The notes below the pieces were generated by a model. It was not told where the DNA came from and did not search any database. It worked only from the letters and a program-made list of their open reading frames with translations. Below, in pieces: positions 11,298 to 22,674 of a stretch of DNA of 64,000 nucleotides. The position numbers and the translations under genes were made by a program. The stretch comes from Fragilariopsis cylindrus CCMP1102. Taxonomy: Eukaryota > Bacillariophyta > Bacillariophyceae > Bacillariales > Bacillariaceae. The DNA lies in NCBI GenBank assembly GCA_900095095.1, contig FMBT01000440.1, positions 42,151-106,150 of the forward strand, read 5' to 3'. How positions within the stretch are numbered: the stretch's first letter is position 1; each line of letters begins with the position of its first letter.

Positions 11298-12091
11298 ATG
11301 AATTATAAGAAAGTAGATAGTAAAAGGAAAAAGGAAAGGATAGAATGAAACGAAACGAATCAGAGAGAGAGAGAAGCAACGCGAGTGGTAAGATAAGTCC
11401 TCGTCCATCCAGCCCACCTATAATGTTTAAAAATAATAATCAACACAACATACACAATACTGCTTGCACTTTAAAACGTAACGAGTAATATTAATAGATA
11501 AGCAATCAAATCAATTGATAATACTTTTACTTACCGTGTAGTTCATCATCTTTCTAATGTTGTATCAACTATAACATTCCCAACACATGCATTCTATTAT
11601 GCACTATACTTGTTCATCGTGATCAAAATCTATGTTCATAGAATGCGTTACTTTTATGCCTTCCTAACCAATGAACTACGTACAGTTTATAGAAGCATGT
11701 GAATCGGAGTACTTCATCATAAAACACGCAGTTGCTGTGTAACTTACTGTAGAAATTGTTCATAAAGCAAAAGTTGCTGTGTGTTACTGGACCACACATT
11801 CTTTTATTGACGAAGCCCTTTAGTCGTAGTTCTTAAAAACAAAAAATCCATCGAGAATTATCGCACCAGCGTCTGTCCTCACTCTTGGTTGTAACAAGAA
11901 GGCAGTCACGAATTTATTAAGACTTATCCATCGCGTGTTAACTTTTGGCCTACGTTGGATCTATTTTTTCACAATCGGAATGAGGAGTGAATAAAAGATC
12001 TACTATACCGGTAAGTTATTATTGAACAAAACCTTTGGTTCTCTCACAGCCCATTGCTTCATCCAATAGACACTATTATATTGTGCAGACG
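11298..12091. other. Intergenic region and leader of the ankyrin gene
   Basis: No gene is seen from 11298 to about 11990. A likely 5' untranslated intron lies at 12011-12049 (GTAAGT to CTCACAG, 39 nt) just before the ankyrin gene. Confidence 0.5.
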
Positions 12092-12643
12092 ATGTTTCAT
12101 TACTATGATTGTTCTGAATTATTATTTCGAGCTGTGAAGGATGCGAATTTCGAAGAAGTGAATAGACTACTTTCTATTGCATCCGCCGCGACTGGAACTA
12201 TATTTGATATTGTGAATGAAGAAGATGATAATGGGATGACACCATTAATTGAAGCATGTATATCGGGCGACGAAAGAATTGTACGTCTGCTATTGGATAG
12301 CGGTGCAAAGTCTCAACTTTGGTGTGCTAAGCACACACCGTTGCGTGGAGCAGCAATTTGTGGTCATCATCACATAATACCGATCCTTTTAAATGCTGGT
12401 GCGAATCCCAATCTAGTCTCCGAAGGGAATCGTACACCATTAATGGGTGCATGTTTTCTACGGGAAAATGTTCCAAAAGAAAAGAGGGCCTTGTGTGTAA
12501 AAGCATTATTCGATTGTTATCCCCTTGATCTTGATCCAACACGACGAAATTCCTTTGGTGAATCGGCATTAGATCTTGCAAGAATACGTGGATACGAAGA
12601 ATCGATTCAAATTCTCGAAAAAGCTATGGATCGGGTTGCATAA
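12092..12643 (+). CDS. Small ankyrin-repeat protein
   Basis: The frame codes for 183 residues from the ATG at 12092. An in-frame ATG at 12035 would add 19 residues, but it lies inside what looks like a short intron (12011-12049), so the later start is preferred. About four ankyrin units fill the protein: residues 45-73 contain G-M-T-P-L-I-E-A, residues 79-110 contain H-T-P-L-R-G-A-A and end in A-G-A-N-P-N, the next holds R-T-P-L-M-G-A-C, and the last is the degenerate S-A-L-D-L-A-R unit near the C terminus. Ankyrin repeats mediate protein binding; there is no catalytic domain, signal peptide or membrane segment. A cytosolic or nuclear adaptor is likely, but the partner is unknown. Confidence 0.85.
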   Translation: MFHYYDCSELLFRAVKDANFEEVNRLLSIASAATGTIFDIVNEEDDNGMTPLIEACISGDERIVRLLLDSGAKSQLWCAKHTPLRGAAICGHHHIIPILLNAGANPNLVSEGNRTPLMGACFLRENVPKEKRALCVKALFDCYPLDLDPTRRNSFGESALDLARIRGYEESIQILEKAMDRVA

Positions 12644-13415
12644 AGTAGTGACGACGAAGACGAAAGGAAATGAAACGAAATGAACACTTCGCCAATTCCA
12701 TCAGTTTAATAAAATCTAGAATAATTAGTAGATTAGATAACAGTTTCTGTATCAAATACACTACCATCCACAGAATCTAGCTACTATTGTATATAATAGT
12801 TTTAAGAGAAATGACAAGATGGCTGCATGACTACGTAGATATTCTCCTGGATGAATTCAAAGAAAAAGAAATAAGCAGGCCTACCAGTTTACATGACCAT
12901 TACAATAATTTCAGGACCGTTATAACGATGCAAGTATTTATGACACATTGTGAAAAACAATTGCATACAGTACGGAAAAGAACACAATTATGTTCGTAAT
13001 AAATAATAGTGTAATAAGGAAATAACAGAATGCATAAGACAGAACCAAAGGTTCACAACTTAGGAATAATGTATATGCATTTTGTTTTCATAGTGATTAC
13101 ATGGCATTGCATTATTTGATTGATTATGTGTATATGTATGTGTGTATGTGTACGTGCAAGTGTACGTGCAAGTGTACGTGCAAGTGTACGTGCAAGTGTA
13201 CGTGTGCGGTAGGCAGGTGTGCTGCTAATGGTAATAGTTACGATGAGTGATGGGGATGATTGATGAGTGATACACGAAAAAAGAGATCATATTTTTCTTA
13301 CTTCGATGCCCATCATCACTCTTGGATTTTTTCAATTTCAATTTCATTTCATTTCATTTTGTTGTTGGTTGTTTTGTTGTTGTTGGTTGTTTTTATTATT
13401 ATGGTGCATCAGAAT
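12644..13415. other. Intergenic region with a 12-bp minisatellite
   Basis: A GTGTACGTGCAA unit is repeated about five times at 13148-13207. The open frame at 12787-12999 has no recognisable features and is not called. Nothing else is seen. Confidence 0.6.
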
Positions 13416-14147
13416 TCAATTCCAACCATACCAAAACGTTGACCATTCACTATTTTCATACCAATCGGTTGGTGACGGTGTGAATGCAGTTGCAGTTACA
13501 GTAGTTGGTGATTTAGTTGATGGAACTTTTGTAGGAGATTTAGTTGGTGGTGATACAGTTGGAGGTTTAGTAGTAGTTGGAACTTTTGTAGGAGGTCTAG
13601 TTCTTGGAGCTGTTGTTGGTCGTTTTGTAGGACGTTTCGTTGGACGACAACCAGATCTAGTACAATCAGAATTTCCCGAACCAAAAGTAGGTTTAGTTGT
13701 AGGAGATTTAGCTGTTGACGAAGTTGGTGAGGGAGTTGTTGGAGATGGAGTTGGTACTGGCACTGGTTCTGGTACTGGAATTGATATTGGAGAATTCGTA
13801 CAGTCAGGGTTAGATCTAGTACATGCAGAATTTCCTGACGAAAGATTATTAGAGTTATTATTATTATTATTGCTGCTGCCATCAGCATTTACATTATTTA
13901 TATCACCACCAATCGATGCAAGAGAACGATGACGTCCTTGTCCTTGTTCTTGTTGTTGTAAAATAGCAGCAAAACCACACAAGGATAATAATACGAATAC
14001 GCCAATAATTCGTTTCAAAGACATAGGCGACGACGACGACGACGAAAGAGGAAGGGTAGTAGTACCTTTCTCAAGATCATCAACAATATCACTATCACTA
14101 TTGATAGTACTGTTGTTCTTCATACTTTTGTTAATAGAGGATGTCAT
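13416..14147 (-). CDS. Pro/Thr-rich membrane-anchored surface protein
   Basis: Single exon, 243 residues. Residues 1-44 are polar and acidic, a single hydrophobic segment follows at about 45-63 (IIGVFVLLSLCGFAAIL), and the rest is extracellular by inference: an Asn/Ser stretch, two short CTRS-containing segments (N-S-A-C-T-R-S and N-S-D-C-T-R-S), then a long tract of PT, KSPT and RPTKRPT repeats, ending in an aromatic tail W-Y-E-N..W-Y-G-W-N. This is a type II signal-anchor layout. Pro-Thr tracts in secreted proteins are usually O-glycosylated stalks in cell walls and extracellular matrix, so a wall or surface role is plausible. No enzyme domain is visible. The opposite-strand Val/Gly-rich frame is a shadow. 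Confidence 0.8.
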   Translation of the reverse strand: MTSSINKSMKNNSTINSDSDIVDDLEKGTTTLPLSSSSSSPMSLKRIIGVFVLLSLCGFAAILQQQEQGQGRHRSLASIGGDINNVNADGSSNNNNNNSNNLSSGNSACTRSNPDCTNSPISIPVPEPVPVPTPSPTTPSPTSSTAKSPTTKPTFGSGNSDCTRSGCRPTKRPTKRPTTAPRTRPPTKVPTTTKPPTVSPPTKSPTKVPSTKSPTTVTATAFTPSPTDWYENSEWSTFWYGWN

Positions 14148-14739
14148 GATTGATTGATTGATATTATATTGTATTACTTTTTGATTAGCACGGAAGGAAT
14201 GAATCGAATTGAATCAAATCAAAGATGATGCACAGAGCGACACAAAAGAAGCAAGTACAGTATAGTACTGTAAGTGACGAGTAGCTACAGTGTACAGTAA
14301 CAACTATCATCTACTACGGTATCTACTGTACGTCAGTGTTGTTTGAGAATTGCCTGAGTGGTTTAGTGTTTCTTTTGAACTGATTTGTCATCCAAATACC
14401 GTATCGCAGCACCGCCATTGAATACACGTGAAATCGATACAAAGTGCACAACTTAGTTGATAGACTTGTCGGGTAAGGCCAAAAATACTGCTCGAGTCGT
14501 TTTCAAATAGTATTAACACATGATAATTTTCGGAATTTTCTTGACAATATAATAATAATATAATAATTTATAGTATAAATTAATTATGACCCAAAAATAC
14601 TATAATAGAAACGTATTACAGTCCTTCTTTAAAAAGAAGAAGAATCGACAGAACAATAATTGTTAATTAATTTATAAACAATAAATTAGAGTTAAGTGTT
14701 GGTCGTGGACGGAGAAATTTCACGTGAAGTATGCCTCTG

Positions 14740-14945
14740 CTTTGTGCATTTTTTTTGTATGTGCATTATAATGAGCGAAGAATTATGCATTCCATTCTGC
14801 TTGTGCATTTTTTTGGCAGCTATGTGCGTCCATATCATGAGCAAGAGAATTTTGCATTCCATTCTACTTGTGCATTTTTTTTGGTACTGTATGTGCATTA
14901 TGAGCGAAGAATTATGCATTCCATCCCATTCTGCTTGTGCACTTA
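14740..14945. repeat. Tandem repeat of about 70 bp, three copies
   Basis: Three imperfect copies share TGCATTCCATTCTGCTTGTGCA and ATGAGCGAAGAATT-type blocks. Open frames that cross the array (14696-15063) are produced by the repeat and are not called. Confidence 0.75.
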
Positions 14946-14977
14946 TTTTTGTATGTTTTCGTCCTCAAAATACCGGT

Positions 14978-15210
14978 ACTGTACTTTTCAAGTACTTCCT
15001 CGAGCGAGCGCTAAGTTACTGCACGCTATTGTTTGGAATTATTCTACTATAAAAGCGTATTGAACCCTAAAAAAATTCGCTTATTTCTATTTTTTTCGTA
15101 CATTTCGCATTTTGTGGCTAAATTTTAAGGGTTCAACACGCTTTTCTGGTGTATTAATTCCAGGCCATAGTGCACCGTAACTTAGCGCTCGCTGAAGGAA
15201 GTAGTACAGT
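14978..15210. mobile_element. Palindromic MITE-like element
   Basis: Two arms of about 80 bp are imperfect reverse complements: GAGCGAGCGCTAAGTTAC on the left mirrors GTAACTTAGCGCTCGCT on the right, and AAAAGCG..TTGAACCCT mirrors AGGGTTCAA..CGCTTTT closer to the centre. The size, the absence of coding capacity and the long terminal inverted repeats suit a miniature inverted-repeat element or a foldback sequence. Confidence 0.75.
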
Positions 15211-15597
15211 ATTGAGATGATTAGTAAGTAGTAAGTGAGACTCATTTGTGCGCGCATGCTTTAGACAAAAGACTACTGTACACGCGTAAGACACACTCAA
15301 CATTGAAGGAGTATGTGTACAATACACATTAGGCCCGAAAGAATTCTGCGAACCACCTGGAATAGCGAGGATGCGCTTTCAATGTTTGTGTCGCGTATTT
15401 TTTTACAGTACAGTACTTTGTAGATACTTCCCCAGCACAATGTCTAATTACCGTTTGTTTTCCCCACTACGGAGCTGGGAAGGACAGATTTGGTTTGTCG
15501 TAGAACTGCTGGTTTTTCTCCACATTATTCTGTGCACACAATTCCTAACACAAACAATCACAATCACAAACCCAGGTCAAAATCAAGTCAAGTCAAG
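15211..15597. other. Upstream region of the EF-hand gene
   Basis: No separate gene is seen. In-frame ATGs upstream of 15598 exist (15490), but the sequence they would add is basic, Asn/His-rich and unlike the rest of the protein. Confidence 0.4.
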
Positions 15598-16542
15598 ATG
15601 TCCCCAACTCCTACTACGAACGAAAATGATGTTGATATCGAACAGGATTCTTTATCAAGCCTTCAATCGGTAACTAAAAGCGCAAGCAGAAATGATTCGG
15701 CAACGACGTTTACAGGACAATCAAGTAAAATGGGTAAGATGGAAATTCGTGTTTCATCATTACCCCATGCGCTACGTCAAAGTGTTGCAACCCTCAAGTT
15801 AGATTTAGATGGTGATGGTGCATTAGACGAAGAAGAGATTGTTATGGCTGTTAGTAATTTAGCAAATAAAACAAAGGATAATGCTGGACTTAAAAAACTA
15901 GTCTGGGCATTATGTGCATTTTCTGTCCTCCTTATTGCTTGTGTTTTCGGTGCATCCATTGCAGCTGCACGTCTTTCAAAGGATACACAAGTTGACCCAT
16001 CAAATGGAATTATGTATGCAAAGGGTGGCAAGCATGAAGTTTTAAAAACAGAAGATGTTATAGTTTATTCCAATACAGCTAATATTGTTGCTATGTCAAA
16101 TAATGAGTTAAATCAGCTCAAGGTTATTTCATTAACAGGCGGGAATGTGAAATTTCAGATCAAAGGTTATGCCCGTTCAGTTTCAATGGATACTGATACT
16201 GATCCACAGGTTAAGTTATTAGTAGAAGGTGGTACTATCACTTATGATAATGCAGGTATTGCTAGTGCAACCGGTGATGCACAAGAATTATTAGAATTCG
16301 CGTACGGTGTTAATACTAATACTACCGATCGTCGTTTTCTTGCAAGTGCTTCAGCGAGTGCTTCAGCGAGTGCTTCAGCGAGTGCTTCAGCGAGTGCTTC
16401 AGCGAGTGCCTCAGCGAGTGCCTCAGCAAGTGCTTCTGGTACAACAACAGGATCAGGAGCTCAAGAAGAGGAGGCGGAAGAAGAAGAAGAATCAGGGCGT
16501 ACCTGCTGTAATAGAAGTAAAACTATCTGCGGCTGCGGGTAA
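15598..16542 (+). CDS. EF-hand single-pass membrane protein with Ser-Ala repeat tract
   Basis: From the ATG at 15598 the product has 314 residues. Residues 69-80 (DLDGDGALDEEE) are a complete EF-hand calcium loop with Asp at positions 1, 3, 5 and 9 and Glu at 12. A membrane segment follows at about 100-123, then a folded-looking region to residue 243 with Thr/Ile/Val-rich beta pattern, a Ser-Ala dipeptide tract coded by a 12-bp minisatellite (about 16346-16437), an acidic stretch, and a Cys-rich tail (T-C-C-N.., C-G-C-G). With the EF-hand on the N-terminal side of the membrane and the repeat on the other side, calcium sensing on one face is possible. The chosen start keeps a Ser/Thr-rich N terminus; 15490 is an alternative. 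Family name not recognised. Confidence 0.82.
   Translation: MSPTPTTNENDVDIEQDSLSSLQSVTKSASRNDSATTFTGQSSKMGKMEIRVSSLPHALRQSVATLKLDLDGDGALDEEEIVMAVSNLANKTKDNAGLKKLVWALCAFSVLLIACVFGASIAAARLSKDTQVDPSNGIMYAKGGKHEVLKTEDVIVYSNTANIVAMSNNELNQLKVISLTGGNVKFQIKGYARSVSMDTDTDPQVKLLVEGGTITYDNAGIASATGDAQELLEFAYGVNTNTTDRRFLASASASASASASASASASASASASASASASASGTTTGSGAQEEEAEEEEESGRTCCNRSKTICGCG
16346..16437. repeat. Coding 12-bp minisatellite (Ser-Ala tract)
   Basis: Repeats of GCTTCAGCGAGT, with late copies starting GCCTCAGC, encode Ser-Ala-Ser-Ala. Unit-number changes would keep the frame, since the unit is a multiple of three. Confidence 0.9.
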
Positions 16543-17621
16543 GTGTGTTGTAAGCCTGATGACCCTAATGATTGTCTTCCTTGAACGGAACGAATCGATC
16601 ATCGAGGATATGAAACCTACAATTATAACGAGCGACCGAAAGAATGAACTACGAATAGTAAAGTAAAGCAAATCACACTGAGAAACGAATCATAGTAAAG
16701 CAAAGCACACGAAGAAATGATTCATTCCATTCCATTGGAGTACTGTATACCGTACTCATACATATATACAGACATATACATATAAACATATTCATTGCAT
16801 ACAGCAATTAGTTTTCACTACATTTTACATAAAGAGTAACAAAAACGAAGCAGGACAAAAACATATTTTATGGATTTTGTTATTACATTTATCTATGTAG
16901 TATTATACTGCACCAGTATATTACCTACTAGCTGTTTCTGTTTAATTATAGTTGTGGAGCTAATAGATGACCACGTCATAGTAGTTGTTATATACAACCT
17001 ATCGGTTTCCTTAGATTCCATCACACTACACACTGTGAGCTCATCACTTCGAAAGAAAAAAACCTAACTAGCCGCCTATAAAAGAACAAGAACGCTCTGC
17101 TTAAAGGTTTCGTAAACCGTCGCATATTGCTGTACGCAAATTGCGAGCCTCATCACCGTCATCCTTGTTTTTTGCGAATCTTCATCGTCGATAAGGCTCG
17201 CACATAATGGACTCAATTTCCGGTAAGGAGATGAAACGATTTTTTGCTTCCTATCCATTCCCAATAAACTCATTAGGCTGCTCTATTGAAGCTGAAAGTA
17301 CGGTTTTTGATTGATGTTTTATTATACGCGGCGGGGCAGAGACGAATAATACGCAATACTGCAATCAATTCACAACAAAGATTCAATGTTACAGTATTTC
17401 ATTTTATTCACTTAAGAGATACCCCTCTCCTCGTACGTCAGTTCTTTTCCTCATAAAGTAAATGGGTTCTTCATTCCTTGGGCCTATTTGATCTTTATAT
17501 TATAATAATATTTGCGAACCCAAAAATCGTGGACTTGAACAATACTAACACCATGAAGCACGACCTTTCAATAGTGCGTACGACGCCACAGTGTGTAGTG
17601 ATATTACATTACAGTCTAACA
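16543..17621. other. Intergenic region
   Basis: AT-rich, with short open frames at 16870-17067 (+) and 17076-17273 (-) that show no domain or bias. I see no gene. Confidence 0.5.
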
Positions 17622-20290
17622 GTCTACTCGCGTTAACAAATACAGGTAAAAACTAAATCATGCCAATATAAAAACTAAATCATGCCAAAATTAGCCAATA
17701 TAAACTAAATCATGCCCAAATTTTACTAGTATTTGTTAGTCTACTATATAAAAACAACTTTAGCATCAAATATGTACACCTAAAGGGTCATTTTTTTAGA
17801 AAAATAGACTATAAAGTTTACAGATATTCCTTAGTCTTGTAAGCCTACTGGTATCTCATAATGTAGAGTTCACACACGGCACACATCAAATAACCCCCAA
17901 AAATGGCCCATTTGCAGTGTTTTGTGGACATGCAGTACACTCAAAAAGGTGATTCATCCCAAAATATGTGGATAGGGTGCACCATATATACCAAAGGGAA
18001 CTTACTCTTGGTGCTTTGTGTTGATGATCCAGCTTAGGTGCGTACAAAAGTGGAAAACCCTGTTTTTGGGCCCCTGTTAATGGCCCATTTTGTGGTTAAT
18101 GCAACCCTATACCTTCATAACCTCCATAGAAACCTAAGCGTTATGAGGACCTTAAAGGTATGGGAATGTTGGATGCTAGTGCACCCAACCCATCTGATGT
18201 TGTCCTCTGCAACCCTTTCAAATGAGATATTTTGTTGTTCATTTTGTTTGAGAATCATGTTGTTTGTGTGCCTTCCACAACAGCGAAATGAATATCATTC
18301 TGCAACCACAAGAACAGGAAAGTTGTAGGAGGCAAACACAATGCTTTAGTACTCTATGTGAATGCTAGAGCACCCAATCCATCTGGTGTTATCCTCTGCA
18401 ACCCATTCAAATGAGATATTTTGTGGTTCATCTCTGATCAAAAATCATGTTGTTGTTTTTGTACCTTCCACACCAGCAAAATGAATATCATTCCACAACC
18501 ACAGGAACAGAAAAGTTGTAGGAGGCAAACACAATGTTCTAGTACACTATGTGAATCTTTGTGCACCTGACCTATCTGGTGTCGTCCTGTGCAACCCTTT
18601 TATTTGAGATATTTCGTTGTTCATTTCTGATCAAAAATCATATGGTCCAAAATACTATACATTTCATTATTTAAACATACCAGCAGGTAAATTAGAATAC
18701 AGAATTGAACACAGAATTGATTCACTGTCCTCACAAGGACATATTACTTGTGAATGGGAAGCATCGTCATCCCAACCCAACATTACTCTGGATGTAATTG
18801 CAAATAACCCTTGTTTTCAAAAATATCTTATAATCTTAAGCAATTGAGGACTGTATTTAATATAGTTAGTGTTGGTTGGAAAATGCACCAACACCAATTT
18901 TGACAGGAACATCCACACAAATACTCATGAAATAAACTAACTAACCTAAAGCCCCCATTAAAAGGCCTCTGGCTCACATGGTACACCTCATGCAAAATAT
19001 TTTTTAGTAGATTTTAGCTAATATAGGCTCAAATTTAGTTTTGGGCCCTTTGCGAAGAAAGAAAACCCCTGTAACAGGGGTAAACTGCAATTACATCCAA
19101 AATAATGGTGGGTTGGGATGATAATGCTTTCCATTCAAAAGTAATATGTCCTAGTGAGGATGACAGTGAATCAATTCTGTGTTCTAATGTACCTGGCCGT
19201 ATGTGTAAAAAATAATGATAACAAAGAGCTGTGTTTTGGGCTATAATCTTACTGTGTAGTGTGGGATGGTGTGTTTATTTCTTATTTTGATATATAGAAA
19301 TGACAGTAACAGATACAAGCTGTATTAATTTATCTGAACAAAAGTAGTATGGAGATGGTTGGTTGGTGTTTCAATACAGCATACACCTACTGGCAGATAT
19401 GGTGGGTATGTTTTGAAATTCATTTTGCTGTTGTGGAGGGAAAAGAAAACAAGATTTAATTTAAGAAATGAACAGCAAAATACCTGATATGAAGGAGTTA
19501 CAGATGACAAGACCACATGTTGGGTGCACAATCAGCCACATAGTGTACTAGAACATTGTGTGTGCCTCCTACAACTTTTCTGTTCCTGTGGTTGAGGAAT
19601 AAAATTTGTCTTGCTGTTGATGCACGCACACAACAACAATTTGAAAAAAAACCCTTGAATGTACGCACACACACAACATCATGACACAACAATGATTGTG
19701 CAAACCTCCCGCACATCCCCTGTACATACTCCCGTACATACTCCTGTACATATTTTCTTGTGCTGATGTAGGGTCGGTGACTTACAGAATCTACCAGTAG
19801 GATAGTGAATACATTCCAGAGAATCCAAAAAGGATGAATGATGTTGCTCATGCTGGGTCAACTGTGGAACATATGATCAGTTGCTCCAATTCCCAAAACA
19901 AAAATGACATCAAAGTAAGATATTCCAAGCTATCACAAGCCTGGGCAAAGAAATAAATGGATCCAGTGCTGCATGACATACTCTGGGATGGCGGACTTGA
20001 ACAAACAACATACAACAAAGCCGGCCTGGCCAGCAGTGGTAAATACTGGCAACTGCAAAAGAATCAGATGGAAATTGGTTGGGACAATCTAATCCAGGGT
20101 AAATACTCAAAGCACTGGAGAATTATACAACATAATTTCACGAAAAAAGGACAGAGACAACATAAAGCTCCAGGATCAATTACGATAACAATATCCTTAT
20201 TTGCATCCTTAGGATCCAGTGGTGTGTGGGTATTTCAGACATATAGATGGAGTCTTGGAAAAAGTATTATCGGTGTCATAAAAACTTGAA
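17622..20290 (+). mobile_element. R190-family mobile element, left-end copy, decayed
   Basis: The left terminus (17622-17644) contains CGCGTTAACAAATACA and is the reverse complement of the right terminus at 50823-50845. Three subterminal copies of an AAACTAAATCATGCC motif follow (17650-17720), then sequence shared with 27020-27245 and 50480-50760 in inverted order. About three R190 units in reverse orientation lie at 18160-18650, an internally palindromic central module at 18640-19230, one forward R190 unit at 19470-19640, and a coding remnant at 19957-20289. No right terminus is seen next to it, so the copy is truncated or rearranged. Confidence 0.65.
19957..20289 (+). pseudogene. Mobile-element coding remnant with GWDNL motif
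   Basis: The 110-residue frame holds M-E-I-G-W-D-N-L-I-Q-G-K-Y-S-K-H-W near its middle. A matching motif, V-K-G-W-D-N-L-L-R-G-K-L-S-K-Q-W, is found on the - strand at about 37288-37340 inside another copy of the same repeat cluster, so the two share a coding ancestor. I recall similar GW..f..Gr.s..W segments near the C terminus of reverse-transcriptase-related or hypothetical proteins in algal and oomycete mobile elements, but cannot confirm it here. The C terminus turns into a hydrophobic and aromatic segment. The frame is too short to be a whole protein. Confidence 0.5.
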
Positions 20291-20554
20291 AAACAAGTTT
20301 CATCAGCAAGAAATCTAATGATAATAATAATATCATCTAGATATAAGATTGTAAAAGACTAATCTATACAAATAACATTTGTAGTTAACATAAGAATATA
20401 TAGAATTTTTTTCTATTCATGAATTTAAAATGATAACGATATCATACTAAAAAGTTGAATCACAACTCAGGCACGCACACACACACTACCGATCGTAGGA
20501 GGAGATACTGGGTATCATAGGAATAATATACACATAACAGTATTTTTTTGTCTT

Positions 20555-22674
20555 CTAGTTTACCCGCTTGCTACCAAGACTCATAGCTTCTTCCACATCA
20601 GGTTTCGGAGCAGGTACAGCCACAGACGACGTACGTTCCTTGTTCAAAACAAGAGCCAACGCACCGAGTCCAGCAACAAAGCCAATGGAACCAAGAACAA
20701 TCCCTGCCACACCAAGGTTGTTGTCAGATTCATTATCGGAAGGCAATGATGATGACATCTCGTTGGCAGAAGAAGCAGCAGATACAAATGACACCTCGTT
20801 ATCATTGGTAGAATCAGCAGTTAGGGTGAGGGTATTCTGTGCAGCAGCAGCAGTAGCATGTGCAACATCACGCATGCGCTCATAATTATTCACAGACATC
20901 ATATTTCCAGATGCGATTCCACCCATGGTACGAGCTACCTTTGCACTGTTGATATCACTCGAAATGTTGATAATGTACTGTTCCTCGGACTCAGCTCCGT
21001 CCACCCATACATAGTTTGTACCAACAGCCCATTCCAGATTACGTGAACTTCCTCCGGTACTTTCTGCAACACCTGGTGCAAGATCGAGTTTTCGGGTGGT
21101 CATGCTATCACTACGAAGATCGACAAGGACAATATTATTATCGGTGCTGGCTCCTAAAACGAGAATATCCCGGTTTTCATCTTGAACAAATGCGAAATCG
21201 GAGATGACAGTCTTTCCAGGAGTACCTCCGGTAAAATCTACCATCACATCCCTTACATTGTTAGCCTGCATACGTAGTAAGTTGTAAGCAGATTGAATTA
21301 TATTTCGACGACACACAAAACGAAGGCTCAACAAGTTAGATTATATTCTTTTAAAAACACAAATATCAGCACAACACACTGCCCACTCCTTCTATTTATT
21401 GTTATTGCTACAGTGCGGTACTGTATACAGGTATGTTATTACTAGGTATGTTATTTTACTTACCGAAGATCCTCCGTTAAGTCCCGGTTGTAAAATTCGA
21501 ACATATTTTCCACCATCATTCGGAAGAAGAACAATCCATTTCCCATCCGGTGATGAAACCGGATCAGCACCAAATCCAGTTCCTTCTTTAATATTATGTG
21601 TGTCGACAAACTTTTTGTTGACGGTATCAAATTCCACCACACCAATCGTATCCGCGACCGAACCTTCACATCCGGCACCACAGGTCCCAAAGGGTTGTTC
21701 GGCGTCCATATCTTTGCTGGGACCCGTTTTCACCATCACGGGTCCGCCTGGACCACGGCCACAACTTTCAACATCGGGATTGGTATTGTTTGCGGTACCG
21801 CATGTACAACACACTCGAGCACGAAAATACAGATGTTGATTGATGGGCGAGTAGGTCGTGTCATACCCACCATACGCATCGGGAATTTCATATGTATTGG
21901 ACACAGTCTTGGCTGATAAATCCAATTCGGTAATAAAATTCTGATCGTAAGCCAAGGAATATCCGTAGGGTCCCATAGCCGAATGGATGGCGAACCGACC
22001 GTACGGACGCATGGTAGCATTGAACGAGATCATTGGAATATCCGCACTGAGTGTGGCGGACGAGAATACATCGATTTCACCAGAGGGATCACCATCCTCG
22101 GGAGTGGCTTGAGCACAACGCAAATACATTTCTTGTCGTGCGGGATGGTATTCCATATCGAGCGGTGTGCTACAGGTATCGATATATCCAGCATAATCTC
22201 CGGTATCGATGTCAAAGGCTTGTACATGATGATCACCGGCCATCGATCCGGCCCACACATATCGATGCCCATCCGAGGCCCAGGCATAATAACTGCAATC
22301 ATTGATAATAGAATCATCACGCCAACTTGTGTACTCCGGACATAACATATTCTTGGTATGTTGTTTGAGAACTTGTCCGCTGGGAGAATAAATGGTCAGA
22401 CCTTCCGTACTAAAATGCCACATGGATGCACCGAGAACAGGTTTCTCATGGTAATAAATATCCGATTGATGTTGCATGGCTATAACATAATATAATAAAT
22501 AGCGATCGAAAAATATAAAGAAGAACCCAATCAAAATGAAAATGCGATAAATGTTAGAAAACTGCGACGACGACCACGATGACCACCATATCGATGTATA
22601 TATATATCGTACTTACCCTGTGTCGAAACAAAGGAAAGGGCAGCTCCAATTACTGCTTGGAGAATGAACTTCAT
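20555..22674 (-). CDS. Secreted beta-propeller-like type I membrane protein
   Basis: Three exons (22617-22674, 21464-22479, 20555-21265) joined at GTAAGT/TATAG and GTAAGT/GCAG give 594 residues. Residues 1-19 are a signal peptide, coded almost exactly by the first exon. The middle shows repeated propeller-like blades such as W-A-S-D-G-H-R-Y-V-W-A-G, a V-E-F-D-T-V-N-K-K strand and S-S-P-D-G-K-W-I-V-L, with a Cys-rich patch (R-V-C-C-T-C-G) around residue 260. A Ser/Asn-rich stalk leads to a membrane segment at about 541-565 (GIVLGSIGFVAGLGALAL) and a 29-residue cytoplasmic tail. The S-P-D-G-K-W motif is typical of YVTN/Tol-type propellers. A cell-surface or endomembrane binding protein is likely; ligand unknown. 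The next gene is divergent (+ strand, from 23699) and also single-pass. Confidence 0.86.

Noticed and set aside
12787-12999. 70-residue open frame downstream of the ankyrin gene
   Set aside because: It has no domain, no clear promoter and no repeat or codon pattern that separates it from chance.
14344-14400. tRNA-like segment with GCCTGAGTGGTTTAG
   Set aside because: Only an A-box-like stretch is present. There is no B box and no pairing acceptor stem.
15490-15597. Longer N terminus for the EF-hand protein
   Set aside because: The added 36 residues are Asn/His/Arg-rich and look like translated leader. The ATG at 15598 follows a CAAG context and starts the Ser/Thr-rich chain.
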